Origin: an uncultured Bacilli bacterium
GTDB lineage: Bacteria; Bacillota_I; Bacilli_A; RF39; UBA660
DNA length: 6,257 nt
NCBI GenBank assembly: GCA_934101445.1
Contig: CAKORQ010000060.1
Location: 1 to 6,257, forward strand
Direction of reading: 5' to 3'
This document shows, piece by piece, positions 1 through 5,718 of the stretch. The notes under the pieces are model-generated. The model saw only the letters and a program-made list of their open reading frames with translations, was not told the origin of the DNA and did not search any database. Both the position numbers and the translations under genes were made by a program. Within the stretch, counting starts at the first letter, position 1, and each line of letters begins with the position of its first letter.

Positions 1-201
1 GCAAGGCGTTTGGGTATTCGTGTTAAAGGCGATAATGGTACATACTACTTACATACATTAAACAACACTTGTGTTGCTACCCCAAGAGGCCTTATTGCAG
101 TTGTTGAAAATAATTATCAAGCTGATGGTAGCATCAAAGTACCAAAGGTATTACAACCTTACATGGGTGGTTTAGAAGTAATTAAACCTAAAAATAAATA
201 A
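1..201 (+). CDS. serS: Serine-tRNA ligase, C-terminal end (5'-truncated by window)
   Basis: The frame is open from base 1 and ends at TAA 199-201, giving the last 66 residues; the gene begins before the window. The TTG at position 10 is not a real start, because homologous sequence (ARRLGIRVKG) continues upstream of it. Seryl-tRNA synthetase charges tRNA-Ser with serine in the cytosol. The visible part covers class II motif 3 and the C-terminal tail. It reads HTLNNTCVATPRGLIAVVEN, followed by NNYQADGS and then VLQPYMGG, the signature ending of bacterial SerRS. The Arg in ATPR is the motif 3 arginine expected to contact ATP. Many SerRS have GSGLAVGR here, but the TCxATPR form is a familiar variant rather than a defect. 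An intrinsic terminator follows within a few bases, so serS ends its transcription unit here. Confidence 0.93.
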   Translation, partial: ARRLGIRVKGDNGTYYLHTLNNTCVATPRGLIAVVENNYQADGSIKVPKVLQPYMGGLEVIKPKNK

Positions 202-204
202 GTT

Positions 205-241
205 AAAATAGTACTGATTAAACTTTTCAGTACTATTTTTT
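205..241 (+). terminator. Intrinsic terminator of serS
   Basis: A 13-bp perfect inverted repeat (205-217 with 227-239, core ATAGTACTGA/TCAGTACTAT) encloses a 9-nt loop. On the + strand the 3' arm runs into T6 (236-241). It starts 3 nt after the serS stop. Read on the other strand the stem is followed by only a short T4 run, so it may be a weak backup terminator for the convergent gene. Confidence 0.88.
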
Positions 242-246
242 AAAAT

Positions 247-283
247 AAAAAACTGTAATAAGGGAAAAACTTTCTTATTACAG
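247..283 (-). terminator. Intrinsic terminator of the minus-strand gene
   Basis: A 10-bp perfect inverted repeat, CTGTAATAAG (253-262) and CTTATTACAG (274-283), has an 11-nt loop. On the minus strand the stem is followed directly by T6 (complement of 247-252), whereas on the + strand it is followed by CCTTCAAACA. The polarity therefore assigns it to the gene ending at 302. Together with the serS terminator it forms a back-to-back pair between convergent genes. Confidence 0.85.
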
Positions 284-301
284 CCTTCAAACAATTAACA
301 A

Positions 302-1090
302 TTAATTTTTTTTCTTGCTTAAAACTTCATTACTTTTATAATTTTTTAGAATATCGCTAAAATCTTTAAAAAATTCTGTAACTACGGTAGGGATGAAATC
401 TAGGATGTCTTCAATCTTAAATACTTTTAAATTATTATTAGTTGCATGGCCTTCTAAAATAAAGACTTTAGTTTTGTCTAAAACAGCAAAAATATTTTGA
501 GGGTTTACTTCTATTATAGGAATATCGGTAAAACTACTTCCCGCATTTTTTAAAGTTTCGTAATCAAAATCATATCCGAAATGTTCGAGTACGATTTTAT
601 TGATAGTCGTATAATCATCATAAATACTGGTATCAGTATTATGAGTCCAAAAATCTTTGTTATTAATAACATTATTATTTTTATGTAATTTTACGAATTT
701 TACTTCGTTTACATAAATTGTTGGTTTATAGTCTTTATCTAAAAAGGTAAACGAATCTCTAAATAAATTATTAAAAAATTTATAATCGGTATAAAGATGA
801 AATAAATAACCTAAAGTTTTAAAATCGCCAGCCTTTAAGTAGGGGGCATACTTATCTAGAAACAAACTTAAATTAGGATATTGAATAACTTTATCTCTAT
901 CATTATTGCCCCGAAAATGGGTGACCATTTTTTGAGTTTGCGTATCTAAATTACTATTTCTACTAGTAGAGTCTACAATTAAATTACTTAGTAAGAAATT
1001 ACTCTGATTTTCTTTGCTAATCTTAATTTTCTTTTCTAATTCATCAAGAAAGTACATTCCTGCTATATGATGAACAACAAATGATGCCAT
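302..1090 (-). CDS. Uncharacterised 262-aa protein, possible zinc-dependent phospholipase C-like fold
   Basis: ATG at 1090 is preceded by a strong AAAGGAG (1096-1102) with 5-nt spacing; the stop is TAA at 304-302. I see no signal peptide or membrane segment, so a cytosolic location is likely. The N-terminal third has a pattern reminiscent of the zinc-dependent phospholipase C / 'zinc dependent PLC family' proteins. It runs MASFVVHHIAG (H7, H8), LLSNLIVDS (D40), VTHFRG (H58), then LGYLFHLYTDYKFF (H98, D102). These residues are spaced like metal ligands in a helical bundle. The C-terminal half (about 110-262) is rich in Asn, Lys, Asp and Phe and I recognise nothing in it; it ends in a basic SKKKN tail. 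The gene is monocistronic, convergent with serS and divergent from the CinA-like gene. The family link rests on motif reading only; substrate and activity are unknown. Confidence 0.8.
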   Translation of the reverse strand: MASFVVHHIAGMYFLDELEKKIKISKENQSNFLLSNLIVDSTSRNSNLDTQTQKMVTHFRGNNDRDKVIQYPNLSLFLDKYAPYLKAGDFKTLGYLFHLYTDYKFFNNLFRDSFTFLDKDYKPTIYVNEVKFVKLHKNNNVINNKDFWTHNTDTSIYDDYTTINKIVLEHFGYDFDYETLKNAGSSFTDIPIIEVNPQNIFAVLDKTKVFILEGHATNNNLKVFKIEDILDFIPTVVTEFFKDFSDILKNYKSNEVLSKKKN

Positions 1091-1095
1091 AACTT

Positions 1096-1102
1096 CTCCT
1101 TT
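1096..1102 (-). promoter_or_regulatory. Ribosome binding site of the minus-strand gene
   Basis: On the minus strand this reads AAAGGAG, 5 nt before the ATG at 1090. It is a near-perfect anti-Shine-Dalgarno match and fixes the start codon of the gene. Confidence 0.85.
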
Positions 1103-1150
1103 CTAAAACTTATTTTAAAAAAGATTACAATTAAAGTAAAGTATCAAATA

Positions 1151-1156
1151 ATTATA
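1151..1156 (-). promoter_or_regulatory. Candidate -10 box for the minus-strand gene
   Basis: The minus strand reads TATAAT, which would place the transcription start near 1143 and give a leader of about 40 nt to the AAAGGAG. I find no convincing -35 hexamer at 16-18 nt. In such AT-rich DNA a perfect TATAAT can occur by chance, so this is tentative. Confidence 0.3.
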
Positions 1157-1175
1157 ATCATAATAGTCATAAATA

Positions 1176-1203
1176 TTGCTTTTTTAAAATTTAAGGTTAT
1201 AAT
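1176..1203 (+). promoter_or_regulatory. Candidate sigma-A promoter for the CinA-like gene
   Basis: TTGCTT (1176-1181) is separated by 16 nt from a perfect TATAAT (1198-1203). Transcription would begin near 1210, leaving an untranslated leader of about 200 nt before the coding region. It lies back to back with the candidate minus-strand promoter in the divergent intergenic region. Confidence 0.5.
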
Positions 1204-1409
1204 TAACGATAGTGAGTAAATCATTTTGCACTACCGCTGGCAACTTAAAGAGATTAAATAATTTTGGCTTTAATAGTATTTGTTCTAAAAGATATTAATT
1301 ATGTCGTCCATAACGGTAAAACTTTAGCCGAAATAACATCGTTTTCAAAAATGAGGACGATGTAAGAAAACCAGCACCCTTAGAAGCAAAAAAAAATTAC
1401 TTCTGCAAA
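1204..1409 (+). other. Long 5' leader of the CinA-like gene with competing helices
   Basis: This stretch has no supported gene. It holds inverted repeats that could fold in RNA: TAGTG (1210-1214) with CACTA (1229-1233); GCTGG (1236-1240) with CCAGC (1371-1375); and ACATCGT (1336-1342) with ACGATGT (1357-1363). The last arm can instead pair with 1301-1309 (ATGTCGTCC against GGACGATGT, 9 bp with two G-U pairs), so two alternative hairpins compete for the same bases. I cannot match it to any riboswitch class I know. No T-rich terminator tail follows either helix, so any control would more likely act at translation. It could equally be unstructured spacer. Confidence 0.3.
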
Positions 1410-1415
1410 AAGGAG
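1410..1415 (+). promoter_or_regulatory. Ribosome binding site of the CinA-like gene
   Basis: AAGGAG here precedes two in-frame ATGs. It lies only 2 nt before the ATG at 1418, too close for normal initiation, but 11 nt before the ATG at 1427. This favours the second start, although that spacing is slightly long. Confidence 0.7.
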
Positions 1416-1426
1416 AAATGAGAAAT

Positions 1427-1930
1427 ATGGAAGAAACAGTTAAATTATTAATTGCTAGAAATGAGACCATTGCTACAATGGAATCCTGTACTGATGGTGG
1501 CCTCTGCAATGCTATAACTAATGTACCAGGGGCTAGTAGCATCATTAAGTTTAGTGCTGTTACTTATTCTAATGAATACAAGATTAAAATGGGTGTTTGC
1601 AAAGAAATAATTGATACTTATACCGTTTATAGTAAAGAAACTGCAATTGCTATGGCCAGAGCCATAAGTGCTTTTGCAAATGCGGATTACGGAGTTGGCG
1701 TAACCGGTCGCTTTGGAGTTATTGATCCGGCTAATTTGGGTGGTGCCACTGATGTTGTCTATGTTAGCATTTACGATAGCCAAAAAAATAAAGATTATGT
1801 TTTAATTATTACAAATCTTGCTGCCACCCGAGCCCAAAACAAAGATTATGTTATCGCTGTTATTAATAGAAAAATTAGTGAAATTTTAAAAAAGAAAAAT
1901 GAAACCCAAACTTTAAAGAGAACTAAGTAA
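1427..1930 (+). CDS. CinA C-terminal domain protein (PncC-like amidohydrolase), divergent
   Basis: The protein has 167 residues from ATG 1427 (170 from ATG 1418) and ends at TAA 1928-1930. It is a stand-alone CinA C-terminal domain, the length typical of nicotinamide-mononucleotide deamidases, which hydrolyse NMN to NaMN and ammonia in pyridine nucleotide salvage. Family landmarks appear in order: MESCTDGG (19-25) at the nucleophile-serine ESCTGG motif; TNVPGASS (31-38); VTYSNEYKIKMGV (45-57); VYSKETA (67-73), matching the usual AVSxExA; and GVTG (91-94). Two motifs differ. The first Gly of ESCTGG is Asp23, and the usual GxxGP after VTG is replaced by RFGVIDPANLGGATD. I recall Firmicutes relatives with a similar KFSAVTYSNE-type sequence, so this looks like a conserved subfamily rather than decay. 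The C-terminus is Lys-rich (KKKNETQTLKRTK). The family assignment is solid, but NMN deamidase activity is inferred and uncertain. Confidence 0.88.
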   Translation: MEETVKLLIARNETIATMESCTDGGLCNAITNVPGASSIIKFSAVTYSNEYKIKMGVCKEIIDTYTVYSKETAIAMARAISAFANADYGVGVTGRFGVIDPANLGGATDVVYVSIYDSQKNKDYVLIITNLAATRAQNKDYVIAVINRKISEILKKKNETQTLKRTK

Positions 1931-2039
1931 AAAATAGTTAAATTTTGGTTGAAATCGGTCAAATTTATTTAATTTTATATAACTAAAGTGGAAAAATAAG
2001 CATTTTATGAAAAATAATTATCCTAAATTAAAAATGTTG

Positions 2040-2048
2040 TGATATACT
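2040..2048 (+). promoter_or_regulatory. Extended -10 promoter for the pheST operon
   Basis: TGATATACT is an extended -10 element (TGn followed by TATACT). Transcription would start near 2055, just before the T-box leader fold. No good -35 box sits at 17 nt, which is tolerated with an extended -10. Its position immediately upstream of the T-box supports the call. Confidence 0.6.
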
Positions 2049-2070
2049 AAGAAAGTATTAAAAAAAGGTT

Positions 2071-2267
2071 TTGATTAAGAAGTAGTAATAAACTAATAAA
2101 ACTTTTAAAGAGAGTAGTTCTAATAGCTGGAAGGAATTATAAAAGTAGGGTTTATGAATTCACCTTAAGAACTGGAGCAATCCCGCATAATTTTGCGTTA
2201 CAAATAAGAGTATAAATTAAGGTGGTACCACGGTTCTTACGTCCTTTAGGGAGGTAAGAATTTTTTT
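2071..2267 (+). promoter_or_regulatory. T-box riboswitch, Phe (UUC) specifier
   Basis: This leader senses uncharged tRNA-Phe and controls read-through into pheST. The conserved T-box core AAGGTGGTACCACGG is at 2219-2233; its TGG bulge would pair with the free tRNA acceptor end. Stem I closes with TTAAG (2075-2079) against CTTAA (2164-2168) and continues with ATAAAC (2088-2093) against GTTTAT (2150-2155). Between these helices lies the specifier loop, with AGTA on the 5' side and GAATTCAC (2156-2163) on the 3' side. The TTC at 2159-2161 is the specifier codon for Phe. The upper arm carries AGAGAG (2110-2115) and GCTGGAAGG (2127-2135), typical stem I distal features. A stem III-like hairpin, CGCA/TGCG, spans 2184-2197. 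In the antiterminator, AAGG (2219-2222) can pair with CCTT (2243-2246), which excludes the terminator. Confidence 0.95.
2234..2267 (+). terminator. T-box-controlled intrinsic terminator
   Basis: TTCTTAC (2234-2240) pairs perfectly with GTAAGAA (2254-2260). Inner TCC/GGA pairs surround a short TTTAG loop, and the 3' arm is followed by T7 (2261-2267). Its 5' half overlaps the antiterminator bases, as expected for a transcriptional T-box switch. pheS starts 33 nt after the T tract. Confidence 0.93.
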
Positions 2268-2300
2268 AATTAAAACTTTATAAATAGAAAGGAAATAAGT

Positions 2301-3353
2301 ATGCAAGAAAAGATAGAAAATATTAAAGAAACTATTTTAAATAGCTTACAAACTATTAATGATATTAATAGTTTAACAGAACTTAAGAATAAGTATCTGT
2401 CAAAAAAAGGAGAAATATCGGGATTACTTGCTAATTTAGGAAATTTAGATATTGAAGAAAGAAAGAGTTTTGGTAGTTTAGTAAATACTTTAAAACAAGA
2501 AGTTACTAAGTTAATTAGTGATAAAGAATCAAAAATAAAAGAAGAAATATTAAATAAAAAATTAGAAAGTGAAGATATTGATATTACCTTACCAGCCACT
2601 AAAATTCCTATTGGTTCGCCTTGTATTTTAGAAAAATTAATTCTTGATGTAGAAGAAATATTCATGAGTATGGGATATGATGTTGTCGATGGTCCTGAAA
2701 TTGAACTAGATAAGTATAATTTTGAAATGTTAAACTTACCTAAAGGTCATCCGGCAAGAGATGCTCAAGATACCTTTTATGTTAAAGATGAAGAGTTATT
2801 ATTAAGAAGTCAAACTTCTCCAGTTCAAGTAAGAACTATGTTAAAAGGCGAAGGTAAAAAACCAGTTAGAGTAATTTGCCCCGGTAAGACTTATCGTCGT
2901 GATGATGATGATGCTACCCACTCCCATCAATTTACCCAGATTGAGGGTTTGTTAGTTGATAAAAATATTTCCTTAAGTGATTTAAAAGGAACTATTGATT
3001 TAGTGGCCAAGAAATTATATGGTATTGATACCAAGACTCGTTTCCACCCTAGTTATTATCCTTTTACGGAGCCATCAGTTGAAGTTGATATAACTTGTTG
3101 TAACTGTCATGGTGCTGGCTGTAATGTCTGCAAACAAACCGGTTGGGTTACAGTTTGTGGAGCGGGTATTGTCCACCCTAACGTTTTAAAAATGGCTGGT
3201 TACGATCCAAGTGAGTGGAGTGGTTTTGCCTTTGGCTTTGGGGCTGAACGTTTAGCTATGATTAAATATGATATTAACGATTGTCGTGTATTTTATAATA
3301 ATGATTTAAGAGAAGTTAGAGTATTTGATAGAAAGGAAAAAGAAAATGATTAG
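2301..3353 (+). CDS. pheS: Phenylalanine-tRNA ligase alpha subunit
   Basis: The product has 350 residues, normal for bacterial PheS. ATG 2301 follows AAAGGA (2288-2293) with 7-nt spacing; the stop is TAG 3351-3353. PheS carries the catalytic class II core that activates Phe with ATP and charges tRNA-Phe as part of the cytosolic alpha2-beta2 PheRS. The N-terminal 1-90 is a charged helical region, the antiparallel coiled coil that binds tRNA. Core landmarks are DGPEIELDKYNFEMLN (130-145), GHPARDAQDTFY (149-160), QTSPVQVRTM (171-180), motif 2 YRRDDDDATHSHQFTQIEG (198-216) and motif 3 GFAFGFGAERLAM (308-320, Arg317). A CxxCxxxxCxxC knuckle (C266, C269, C274, C277) followed by KQTGW and GAGIVHPNVL matches the Cys-rich insert of many Firmicutes PheS. 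All active-site motifs look intact. Expression is governed by the upstream T-box, and the 3' end overlaps pheT by 8 nt. Confidence 0.98.
   Translation: MQEKIENIKETILNSLQTINDINSLTELKNKYLSKKGEISGLLANLGNLDIEERKSFGSLVNTLKQEVTKLISDKESKIKEEILNKKLESEDIDITLPATKIPIGSPCILEKLILDVEEIFMSMGYDVVDGPEIELDKYNFEMLNLPKGHPARDAQDTFYVKDEELLLRSQTSPVQVRTMLKGEGKKPVRVICPGKTYRRDDDDATHSHQFTQIEGLLVDKNISLSDLKGTIDLVAKKLYGIDTKTRFHPSYYPFTEPSVEVDITCCNCHGAGCNVCKQTGWVTVCGAGIVHPNVLKMAGYDPSEWSGFAFGFGAERLAMIKYDINDCRVFYNNDLREVRVFDRKEKEND
3332..3337 (+). promoter_or_regulatory. Ribosome binding site of pheT, inside pheS
   Basis: AAAGGA within the last codons of pheS lies 8 nt before the ATG at 3346. This sets the pheT start at 3346 and rules out the in-frame TTG at 3325, which lies upstream of the site. 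The string ATAGAAAGGAAA is shared with the pheS initiation region (2284-2295). Confidence 0.85.
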
Positions 3354-5718
3354 TTTAGAATGGGTTAGCGATTATATAGATATTAAAGATCAAGATTTAA
3401 AAGAATTAGCCGTTAAAATTACAAGAGCGGGAATTAATGTTGAAAAGGTTATTTCCAACAACATCGAAAATTTAGTAATCGGTCAAGTTATAAGTTGCAT
3501 TCCGCACCCTAATTCCGATCATATGCATATTTGCAAAGTTGATGTTGGTAAGACTGAGCCTGTTCAAATAGTGTGTGGAGCCCCTAATGTTAAAGCGGGT
3601 ATTAAAGTGATTGTAGCCTTAGAGGGCGCTAAATTGCCGGGAGGAGTTATTAAAAATACCCAGTTGCGTGGTGTGGATTCTAACGGTATGATTTGTGCTT
3701 TATGTGAAATTGGTTTAGAAGAAAATACTAAAGAAAATTATGCTAAAGGTATTTTTATTGTCAAAGATAACCTAAAAAATGGCGCTCCGGCTATTCCAGC
3801 TTTAGGTTTAGAGACTACCTTGTATGAATTAGACATTCATAAACATCGTAATAATGACTGTTATTATCATATTGGTTTTGCTTATGAGATTGCTGCAATT
3901 TTAAATCGTAAAGTTACTTTACCAAATATGACTTATGAAACTAGTACTGATGATGTAAATAATTATATCTCTGTAGAAGTAGATACCCCTAAGTGCCCAT
4001 ATTATACTGGGCGTATGGCAACTAATTTAACAATTAAAGAAAGCCCTGACTTTATTAAAAAAAGATTACTTGATGCCGGAATGCGCCCAATTAACAATGT
4101 TGTTGATATTTCTAACTATGTCATGTTAGAGTTTGGCCAACCTTTACATTTTTTTGATAAAGATACCTTAGGAGAAAAAATCGTTGTTAGAAACGCTTGG
4201 GAAGAAGAAAAATTAGTTACTTTGGATAATACTGAGCGAACTTTAAAAACTAGTGATATTGTTATAACTGATGGGAAGAAATCTATTTGTCTTGCTGGAG
4301 TTATGGGAGGCTTAAATACTGAAGTTACTGAAAATACGAAGAATATCTTTATTGAAGCGGCTATCTTTGATAATATTAGTATTCGTAATACAGCAAATCG
4401 CTTAAATTTACGAAGTGAGGCTTCTATTCGTTATGGTAAAGGCTTATCTTATGAATATACTAATTATGCTTTAGATAGAGCCTGCCATTTATTAGAAAAA
4501 TATGCCGATGCTACTATTTTAAATGGTACTATTACTTATGATAAATTAGATAAAACACCTAAGATAGTAACATTTAAAGAAGATGATATTAGTAAACTTT
4601 TAGGAATTGATATTAAACCCAAAGACATTGAACATGAACTAGATAGATTAGAATTTCCTTATGAATTTAATAATAATAATTTTACAGTAAATATCCCCAA
4701 TCGTAGATTAGATATCGATCCTAATGTTAATGATATTGCTGAGGAAATTGTTCGTCTTTATGGCTATGAGAACCTTGCTTGTACATTACCAAAAGTTGAA
4801 ATAAAACAAGGTGAATACAAGGGTGATGTTAAGTATCGTAAAATTATTGCTAGTCGTCTTCGTACCTTAGGTCTTACCGAGACAAGAACTTATACTTTAA
4901 CCTCACCTAGTATGGTTAGTACCTTTAATTATGAAGGTAAAATCCACTTAAATTTACCTAATCCAATGAGTATTGATAAGTCAGTTTTGCGTACCTCTTT
5001 AATTCCTAGTATGTTAAATGTTTATAATTATAATAAGGCCCGTAAAGTTAGTGATATGTTCCTTTATGAAATTAGTAAGACTTATGATGTTAATTATAAA
5101 GAAGAAAGCAAAATAGCTATTTTAATGAAAGGCAATTATATTCTAAATGAAGCCACTAAAGTTAATGTGAAGTGTGATTTTTATTTAATTAAAGGTATTG
5201 TAGAAAATTTACTCGATTATTTAGGCTTTAACGGTCGCTATCGTTTTGTTAAGAGTGAAATTGATAATATGCATCCCAAAAGAAGTGCTAAAATTTATTT
5301 AGACGATACATTCTTAGGTGTAATAGGTGAAGTTCACCCAAGTTTATGCAAAGAAGAGATTTATGTTTGCGAGATATCTTTAAATAAATTAATGCAAGAA
5401 ATAAAACCACTTAAGTATGTTGCCGCTTCCATTTATCCAGAAATCGTTAAAGATGTGGCTTTCGTCGTTGCTAAGAATTTACCCGTTGAAGAGATAATGG
5501 CAGAAATTAAAAAAGTAGGTAAAGAAATACTTACTAATATTAGTATCTTCGATGTTTATACAGGGCCAAATGTGTTAGAAACTGAAAAGTCAGTAGCCTT
5601 CAAATTAACATTCCAGTCTAATAATCGTACTTTACAAGAAGAAGAAGTTATGGCTATCTTTAATGAGATAATGACTACCGTTAAAACTAAGTTTAATTGC
5701 AAAGTTAGAGATAATTAA
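3346..5718 (+). CDS. pheT: Phenylalanine-tRNA ligase beta subunit
   Basis: The product has 790 residues from ATG 3346, the usual length; it starts MISLEWVSDYIDI like other PheT. The beta subunit binds tRNA-Phe and hydrolyses mischarged Tyr-tRNA-Phe. Domains in order: EMAP-type tRNA-binding domain about 40-150 (HPNSDHMHICKVD, VCGAPN, GMICALCEIGL); B3/4 editing domain about 208-380; B5 about 405-477 (PNRRLDIDPNVNDIAEEIVRLYGYE); catalytic-like core about 495-690 (NPMSIDKSVLRTSLIPSM); and C-terminal FDX-ACB about 697-790 (YPEIVKDVAFVV, FKLTFQSNNRTLQEEEV). In B3/4 the pocket segments are kept: NNVVDISNYV (250-259), GQPLHFFD (264-271, His268), GVMGG (318-322), FIEAA (Glu337) and RSEAS (Ser357, Ala359). 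Two segments are unusual: HKHRNND (165-171) replaces the common TPNRxD, and RYGKGLSYE (362-370) replaces RYERGVDP. The gene overlaps pheS by 8 nt and touches the next gene at TAATG, so translation is coupled. Confidence 0.98.
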   Translation: MISLEWVSDYIDIKDQDLKELAVKITRAGINVEKVISNNIENLVIGQVISCIPHPNSDHMHICKVDVGKTEPVQIVCGAPNVKAGIKVIVALEGAKLPGGVIKNTQLRGVDSNGMICALCEIGLEENTKENYAKGIFIVKDNLKNGAPAIPALGLETTLYELDIHKHRNNDCYYHIGFAYEIAAILNRKVTLPNMTYETSTDDVNNYISVEVDTPKCPYYTGRMATNLTIKESPDFIKKRLLDAGMRPINNVVDISNYVMLEFGQPLHFFDKDTLGEKIVVRNAWEEEKLVTLDNTERTLKTSDIVITDGKKSICLAGVMGGLNTEVTENTKNIFIEAAIFDNISIRNTANRLNLRSEASIRYGKGLSYEYTNYALDRACHLLEKYADATILNGTITYDKLDKTPKIVTFKEDDISKLLGIDIKPKDIEHELDRLEFPYEFNNNNFTVNIPNRRLDIDPNVNDIAEEIVRLYGYENLACTLPKVEIKQGEYKGDVKYRKIIASRLRTLGLTETRTYTLTSPSMVSTFNYEGKIHLNLPNPMSIDKSVLRTSLIPSMLNVYNYNKARKVSDMFLYEISKTYDVNYKEESKIAILMKGNYILNEATKVNVKCDFYLIKGIVENLLDYLGFNGRYRFVKSEIDNMHPKRSAKIYLDDTFLGVIGEVHPSLCKEEIYVCEISLNKLMQEIKPLKYVAASIYPEIVKDVAFVVAKNLPVEEIMAEIKKVGKEILTNISIFDVYTGPNVLETEKSVAFKLTFQSNNRTLQEEEVMAIFNEIMTTVKTKFNCKVRDN

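Noticed and set aside
1148..1228. Small minus-strand frame coding for a hydrophobic peptide of about 26 residues (MIYSLSLIITLNF...)
   Set aside because: It has no ribosome binding site and its Ile-rich sequence follows from AT-rich DNA. It overlaps the candidate + strand promoter.
1263..1365. A possible 33-codon reading frame from a TTG, containing VVHNGKTLAEI, in the leader of the CinA-like gene
   Set aside because: There is no ribosome binding site, the start is a weak TTG, and the frame is short and unrecognised. A second short frame (IILHYRWQLKEIK, 1220-1261) ends just before it. Together they could be a decayed gene remnant, but I cannot support that.
1371..1415. preQ1-like riboswitch reading of the segment with CCAGCACCC, an A-rich run and AGGAG
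   Set aside because: The A-rich tail does not follow the required stem-loop and the conserved loop bases are not in place. The resemblance is only in composition.
1448..1783. Minus-strand open frame of 111 codons
   Set aside because: It lies wholly inside the CinA-like gene on the opposite strand, has no recognisable motifs, and is a shadow of real coding sequence.
1939..1980. AAATTT repeat (1940-1945 and 1961-1966) with T-rich sequence after the CinA-like gene, as a terminator
   Set aside because: The stem is about 7 A-T pairs with no G-C core and an unpaired interior, so it is too weak to call. Termination of this gene is unexplained, and transcription may read into the T-box terminator.
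2270..2665. Minus-strand open frame of 131 codons
   Set aside because: It is antisense to pheS, Ser/Ile/Phe-rich as expected from the complement of Lys/Glu-rich codons, and runs into the T-box terminator. It is a shadow.
3325..3345. TTG at 3325 as the pheT start, adding seven residues
   Set aside because: It lies before the AAAGGA at 3332-3337, and ATG 3346 gives the canonical PheT N-terminus with proper spacing.
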